Source of the DNA: Fratercula arctica
Taxonomy: Eukaryota > Chordata > Aves > Charadriiformes > Alcidae
NCBI GenBank assembly: GCA_947846985.1
Contig: CANTUZ010000001.1
Location: forward strand, 3,324,504 to 3,388,503
Direction: 5' to 3'
Length of the DNA stretch: 64,000 nt
In this document: piece after piece, positions 58,378 through 64,000 of the stretch
Numbering within the stretch: position 1 is the first letter of the stretch
How the letters are laid out: every line of letters starts with the position of its first letter
Program-made: the position numbers and the translations under genes
The notes under the pieces: generated by a model
Told to the model about the DNA's origin: nothing
The model's database searches: none
Seen by the model: the letters and a program-made list of their open reading frames with translations, nothing else

Positions 58378-59325
58378 AAGGAAGGAAGGAAGGAAGGGAG
58401 GGAGGGAGGGAGGGAGGAAGGGAGGGAGGAAGGGAGGAAGGGAGGGAGGAAGGGAGGAAGGGAGGAAGGGAGGAAGGAAGGAAGGAAGGGAGGGAGGGAG
58501 GGAGGGAGGAAGGGAGGGAGGAAGGGAGGAAGGAAGGGAGGGAGGGAGGAAGGGAGGAAGGGAGGGAGGAAGGGAGGGAGGAAGGAAGGAAGGAAGGAAG
58601 GAAGGAAGGAAGGAAGGAAGGAAGGAAGGAAGGAAGGAAGGAAGGAAGGAAGGAAGGAAGGAAGGAAGGAAGGAAGGAAGGGAGGAAGGAAGGAAGGGAG
58701 GAAGGAAGGGAGGAAGGGAGGAAGGGAGGGAGGGAGGGAGGGAGGGAGGGAGGGAGGGAGGAAGGGAGGGAGGAAGGGAGGAAGGGAGGAAGGGAGGAAG
58801 GAAGGAAGGGAGGAAGGAAGGAAGGGAGGAAGGAAGGAAGGGAGGGAGGGAGGGAGGAAGGGAGGGAGGAAGGGAGGAAGGGAGGGAGGAAGGGAGGAAG
58901 GGAGGAAGGGAGGAAGGAAAGAAGGGAGGGAGGGAGGGAGAGAGGAAGGGAGGGAGGGAGGAAGGGAGGGAGGAAGGGAGGAAGGGAGGGAGGGAGGGAG
59001 GAAGGAAGGAAGGAAGGAAGGAAGGAAGGAAGGAAGGAAGGAAGGAAGGAAGGAAGGAAGGAAGGAAGGAAGGAAGGAAGGAAGGAAGGAAGGAAGGGAG
59101 GAAGGAAGGAAGGAAGGGAGGAAGGAAGGAAGGGAGGAAGGGAGGAAGGAAGGGAGGGAGGAAGGAAGGGAGGAAGGAAGGGAGGGAGGGAGGGAGGGAG
59201 GAAGGAAGGGAGGGAGGGAGGGAGGGAGGAAGGAAGGAAGGAAGGAAGGAAGGAAGGAAGGAAGGAAGGAAGGAAGGAAGGAAGGAAGGAAGGAAGGAAG
59301 GAAGGAAGGAAGGAAGGAAGGGAAA
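58378..59325. repeat. Giant (GGAA/GGGA)n microsatellite, ~945 bp
   Basis: About 236 tetranucleotide units, almost all GGAA or GGGA. The only clear interruptions are an AAAGAAGG near 58918 and a GAGAGAGG near 58939. Three blocks of pure GGAA (about 58580-58680, 59000-59095, 59228-59320) alternate with mixed GGAA/GGGA blocks. Irregular GA-rich sequence continues to about 59430. The 333-416-codon frames in both strands are artefacts of a tetranucleotide repeat. Confidence 0.97.
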
Positions 59326-62300
59326 AGAACAAGAGAATGAGAGAGAAGAAAAGAAGGAAAAAAGGAAAGAATGAAAGAGAGAGGAGGAGAGAAGGAAAGA
59401 AAGAGAGAAAGAGAAGGAAAGCAAGAAGAAAGCTACCTTTGTTCTTTGCTACATTAAATTTAAAACATCACGCTGGTAGTAATATATTGGCTTCATTATA
59501 CAAAGACTGTAAAGTCCAGCTAGCTCATAATTCCACCAATAAAGATCACGATTTGCCAATAAAAATTAGGGCAGCCACTGATCCATAGTCTAGATTTCCT
59601 GCTTGGGATGGAATTATAAAAATATGATGATCAAATTTGGTGCAAAGCAGAGCAAACGTGCAAACTAAGCCAAGAAAAAGTATTCCCCTCTCCTTGCCCC
59701 TGCCATATGAGCCCAGACAGGACCAGATCCTTCAGCAGAACACCCCAAATCACCTACAGCAGTTGCCATGAGGAACCTCATTTTTTGAGCTATATGGAAA
59801 GTCTTCGCTCACTATTTTGTGTGCATTTTTTTTTTTAGTAACTTACAAAAAGAGGCACAGAGAGGCTTGATTGAAAACTGATGACACAATCTAGCCCTGC
59901 TTTTAGCATTTTGGCATGTAGCACAAAAGCATTTCTGAAATCCCTCCAAGCATCTAGAACTGTACCTGGAATGTTTTTAGGACTAATATTAAAATTGCGT
60001 CGTAGGCTAGAGGCAGGTCTACTCAGAGGAGTGAACATCAAAAGAATTACCTTTCTTTCTGTCTGTGAGCAATAGAAAGACAAGAGTCTTGTATGTTATA
60101 TTTTGCCTCTGGGGGAAAAGGAATCTTGAGAAAGTACCTCCAACCTAATACCGAACTATTTTGTTTGGTGTTTTCTCCAAGAGCCTTGAAAATGCTTGCA
60201 ATCTCATAAGCATGGCTATGGGTCTTGTTCAGTCAGTTCCCAACCCCACCACTGAGCCCTGGTCTTCCAGGAACACCTGCCAAATAAAATGTTTGAAAAA
60301 AAAATACATGTGGTCTTTACTTAGAAGTCTTGAGGGTATCCAGGTCGTAAATTTGTTGTGGAGCGTGTGGCAATGCTTATTTACTTGCCATTGATTATTT
60401 TCTTTGTGGGAGTTTTCCAACTAAGTTAGAAAGTCAGAAAATACTGATCGTAGTAAATCCATAATGTGCCTTAAAGTAATAGCTGAAGGAACCCATCAAA
60501 ATCCATCCTCGGAGAAAAAGACACAGGAGACGTTCATTTATATTGACAAAGTTGCCCAGGGGAATAGTAATGTCTTTATTAGAGGGGTGCAAGTAAAAAG
60601 TAAAGCTCTGGGAAGATGAAGATCATCTGGACTTGGGGTTTGAGATGGAGGTGAGACTCTTCTGAGCATCTGTGAAAGAGCAGGGCAAGGTATGCCAGCC
60701 CTGAGCAAATAGCTTGTGGTCTCGCCATGGCTGCAAGCGTGAAGCTGCCTCTGGGAAGCTTTGGGATGAGGTTTTCTTTCAAAAGTTTCTGGTTTTATTT
60801 GAACTTCAAAGTTGAAGCAAAAGTTAAAGCACATGGACTTGGTGGGGGGAAAAGCTTTTGATGGTCCTCCTCACCATTGCTTCTGTCCAAGGGGAGGGTG
60901 TGCATCTGCACTGATCAACAACAAACCCAAACTAGAAGACCTGCTCCAGGGAAGCACCTACCACGCATTGACCAAGAGTGGGCTGGGGCCACAGGACCGG
61001 GCTATAGCTAGTCCAAAAAAATCCCTCTTTGAACTATGGCTGTCAGGTCTTCAGTACTTTTTCACTCCACATATCCTGGTGATGTGGACATAGCCAGACA
61101 TCTTCACCCAGGGAGTTATGGTTAATGTTGGGGCATAGATGAAGATCATGCAAAGAGACACAGAAGCTCTTAGAAGTGGGATTAGTAGGTCATGTCTATA
61201 CTGCCAAATAACAGAGGACTAGGCCAAAGGGTATGGACCAGTCAGTGTCCACACTGCTCAGGGCTGTCCCTGTCTGGAGCACATCCCCCCTACACCGTGG
61301 TGTCGCTTTCCCCCAGCTTATGTGTTGCCCCTCTGGCCCCAAGACATAACAACTGTTTTGTGTGTTTTGGCCAAGTTAAACTGTCTGGAATTATATGCTG
61401 GCTGTGCTGCAGACCACCGGAGTGGTGTTTTCTAGCACGAAACCAGTGCTTGAGGGTGTGAAGCTGACTGGGACAATGCTACAGGTCTATGCATGGGACA
61501 GAAGGGGCCAAACCAGGTTCAGGCTTACACTCCCTGCCCATGAGGACTCTTGCGTAAACTCATTCCAGGCTGGGCATGGGGCAGGGGGCGAACAGTGTGG
61601 ACCATCCAGATGGACTCAAGCTCATCTTCTGGTGGCTTCCTGGTCAATAATACAGAAAAACTCACTTTGCTGGGTCGACCTGGGTGGTCCTGGGCTCTTC
61701 CCACCTAAGGTGGGCAGGGGAACAGATGTTGCCCCTTTTGTACCATGTACAGTCTCCTCTCTTTGCTCCCTCCCTTTAAGAAACTCAGATCCAGCATGAC
61801 AAATGCAGGTCTGGGGGAAGGGTTTGAAGGAAAACCCACGTCACCTCTCCACTGATCAAATTCCTCATCTCTTTGAACATGAACCACAAATAAAGCAATA
61901 TTAAAGCAAAAGAGAGGCTAAATTATCATCCTTAATGAGCGCACCACACATTTCTACGCATGAGGCAGGACACATCTGACCAAAAGCATTCAGCAGCATG
62001 TCCCTTCCATCACAGGTCATCATGTCCAGCATCCCTCATAGTCAACACAGGGAGAAGGATGCTTTGAAACACCTCTTCTCCTAAATGCAGCCATGGGAGA
62101 AGACGGATGAACTACTATCCGAGAAAATCTCCATCAAACACCGAGGCAGCTCAGGCAACCAGAGACATCTGGTCACTGATGAAGGTGAGAAGAATCCATG
62201 TCCAGAAGGGACCAAGATCCTAAGAGTCCTGAGGGACCCTTTCATTTGTCACATTGGATCAACTACTAGCACTTAAAAATAATTCATAGAGACACCAGGA

Positions 62301-62597
62301 CCCCCCCTCACCATGGGGACAAAGGTGGGATGGGTGATCCCAGCAGAGGGTTTGTAGAAGGTGGGAGGGCTGGACCTGAGATGTGGTGAAGGACATTTGG
62401 CAAGGATGGAAATGTGCAGGATTAAACCAGCATCTCTACATGGATGGGAACGCATTGGATTAGACAGCAACATCTTTCCAGCATCAAGGAGCAGTAAACA
62501 AGAGAAGAAAAGATGTGGCAACTACACTACTTAGTAAGCAAGAATAATATACATCTATCATGTTGGCAGGAGCCATAGACTTTTCTTTGTAGACAAG
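59326..62597. other. Upstream flanking DNA without a recognisable gene
   Basis: The GA-rich tail of the array ends by about 59430. After that the sequence is ordinary and mixed. Short frames, none recognised. Confidence 0.4.
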
Positions 62598-63036
62598 GGC
62601 TACCAAGGTGATTAGGGAACTGGAACATCTCTCTTATGAACAAAGGTTGAGGGACTTGGGTCTTTTCACTCTGGAAAAGAGAGGACTGAGGGGGGATCTT
62701 ATCAACGCTTATAAATACTTAAAGGGTGGGTGTCAGGAGGATGGGGCCAGGCTCTTTTCAGTGGTGCCCAATGACAGGATAAGGGGTAACGGGCACAAAC
62801 TTCAGCATAGGAAGTTCCACCTAAACATGAGGAGGAACTTCTTTCCTGTGAGGGTGGCAGAGCCCTGGCACAGGCTGCCCAGAGAGATGGTGGAGTCTCC
62901 GTCTCTGGAGACATTCCAAACCCACCTGGAGGCGTTCCTGTGCCACCTGCTCTGGGTGACCCTGCTCTGGCAGGGGGTTGGACTGGGTGATCTCCAGAGG
63001 TCCCTTCCAACCCCTGCCAGTCTGTGATTCTGTGAC
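62598..63036 (+). mobile_element. CR1 LINE, 3' fragment, plus strand
   Basis: The plus-strand frame 62608-63027 (139 codons) is the CR1 ORF2 C-terminus (blocks [29 protein letters not shown] and [14 protein letters not shown]), ending with GTGATTCTGTGAC. It is intact over this stretch but lacks reverse transcriptase and endonuclease, so it is a dead copy. Confidence 0.95.
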
Positions 63037-64000
63037 ATGGGTGAAAGGCAGGTCCTGTGACACAAGCATCCAACCCACCATGGATGGCTGGCTGGGACAT
63101 CCCAGCCTCTTGGCAAAGGCATTTTTGCAGCCGTGATGGCCCACGGAAAGCAAACCCACCCCGTTGCAAACGCCTTGAGCTCCGAAAAGCGAGCGCTGGC
63201 TGCCAGGGCGCGATGCTCTGCGCTGCGTGTTTGCAGGATCCGGCCCCAGCGGCGGAGCAAAAGGCAACGAGAGGCACGTAATTAACTTCAGATGTACCTG
63301 TCAAGATGTCACGGACACAGAGCCGGAGAGGAGCAGCATGTTATTTGTTTCTCATAATGTAACAATTATCTTGTTGTAAGAGGGGCTCTCTCCCGCGCTC
63401 CCTCTCTGCCTCCTGTTTTCCTTCCACATTCGTTCACACATTATTTAACTTTTGACTTGGACACAGCAGGTAAAAGCATTTAACAGCTTGGCTGCTTGTT
63501 CAGACGGAGCTGGGAAGGGCAAGGAGGGGGAGCAGACGGCAATTTTTTGCCTTAAATTTTCCCGTTTTCAGCACTGCATTTTTCTAAGGGTGGGGGGGGG
63601 GGGAGAAAGAAAGGGAAGAAAAGGGGGCCGGGGGGGCTGGGGACGGGGCGGGGAAATGGCATTCCACAAAGACGGAGTCACATTTTCCGGCATTAGAACA
63701 TGCTCTCCGCTGTCCCCAGCCTTCACCGGGAGACGCGTTCCCGCTCCACGGCGGAGAAAAGGTCAGCGGTAAAAATTTCGCAGGAACTCCATCATGGTCC
63801 TCGCGGGACGTGTTCATCAGGAGGAGAGAGCCGGGCGTCTCGCTCTGTCGACAGAAATCCACATCACAAAACCTGTTATTGGAAGGTGGGGGGGGCGGGG
63901 GGGGGGGAAAGGAGGTGGGGAAGTGGGGACCCACGGCCAGATAAAGCCCATGACTTCATTTCGCAGGGGCTGCCGCCGGGTGATTATTTCCCCCCCCACC
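63037..64000. other. CpG-containing, G-rich edge of the window
   Basis: Contains an AT-rich stretch (63280-63480) with ACGTAATTAAC and AATTATCTTG motifs. Next comes a G-rich segment (63590-63655) with several GGG to GGGGGGG runs, a CpG-rich stretch (63680-63790) and another G run (63886-63908). It looks more regulatory than the surrounding DNA, but no exon is recognised. It is cut by the window end. Confidence 0.35.

Noticed and set aside
58231..59588. Open frames of 333-416 codons on both strands (glycine/arginine/glutamate/lysine-rich on plus, leucine/proline/serine-rich on minus)
   Set aside because: They exist only because a GGAA/GGGA repeat has no stop codon in several frames. There is no codon bias, domain or splice context.

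Overview
This window is vertebrate nuclear DNA, almost certainly from a bird. The evidence is at least eight CR1 LINE copies with the avian-type 3' end, the absence of any mammalian repeat family I can recognise, large AT-rich introns, and one fully recognisable bird-like gene. The species cannot be fixed from the sequence.

The only protein-coding gene I can support is WNT11, on the minus strand. Five coding exons (39682-39600, 30355-30120, 29370-29093, 27650-27358, 17364-17190) join in frame through GT-AG splice sites. They give a 354-residue secreted Wnt with a signal peptide, 24 mature cysteines and the lipid-acceptor serine at residue 215. A probable non-coding first exon (about 43747-43693) lies in a CpG island behind a TATA box. 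Within about 65 bp upstream of that TATA box are a TCF/LEF-type site, a CRE-like site and a near-perfect SOX:OCT composite site. The 3' UTR runs down to candidate poly(A) signals at 16968-16963 and 15944-15939.

Layout: 1-15.9 kb is downstream flanking DNA with CR1 copies, a GA-rich tract, two relics of a palindromic MITE-like repeat and an unusual nested inverted repeat (10671-11046). 15.9-43.8 kb is the WNT11 transcription unit. Its 10-kb intron 4 holds an old CR1 and a candidate forkhead-rich element, and its 5' intron holds a 1.2-kb C/T-rich minisatellite just inside the promoter. 43.8-64 kb is upstream flanking DNA. It contains a homeodomain-rich block next to the promoter, a 380-bp A/G tract, three more CR1 copies, and a GGAA/GGGA microsatellite of about 945 bp that grows directly out of a CR1 3' end. 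A G-rich, CpG-containing edge closes the window.

Most long open frames here are artefacts of simple repeats or of CR1. I see no tRNA, rRNA, CRISPR array, retroviral element or second gene. The items most worth following up are the compact SOX:OCT/CRE/TCF/TATA promoter, the nested palindrome, and the polypurine/polypyrimidine blocks on either side of the promoter.
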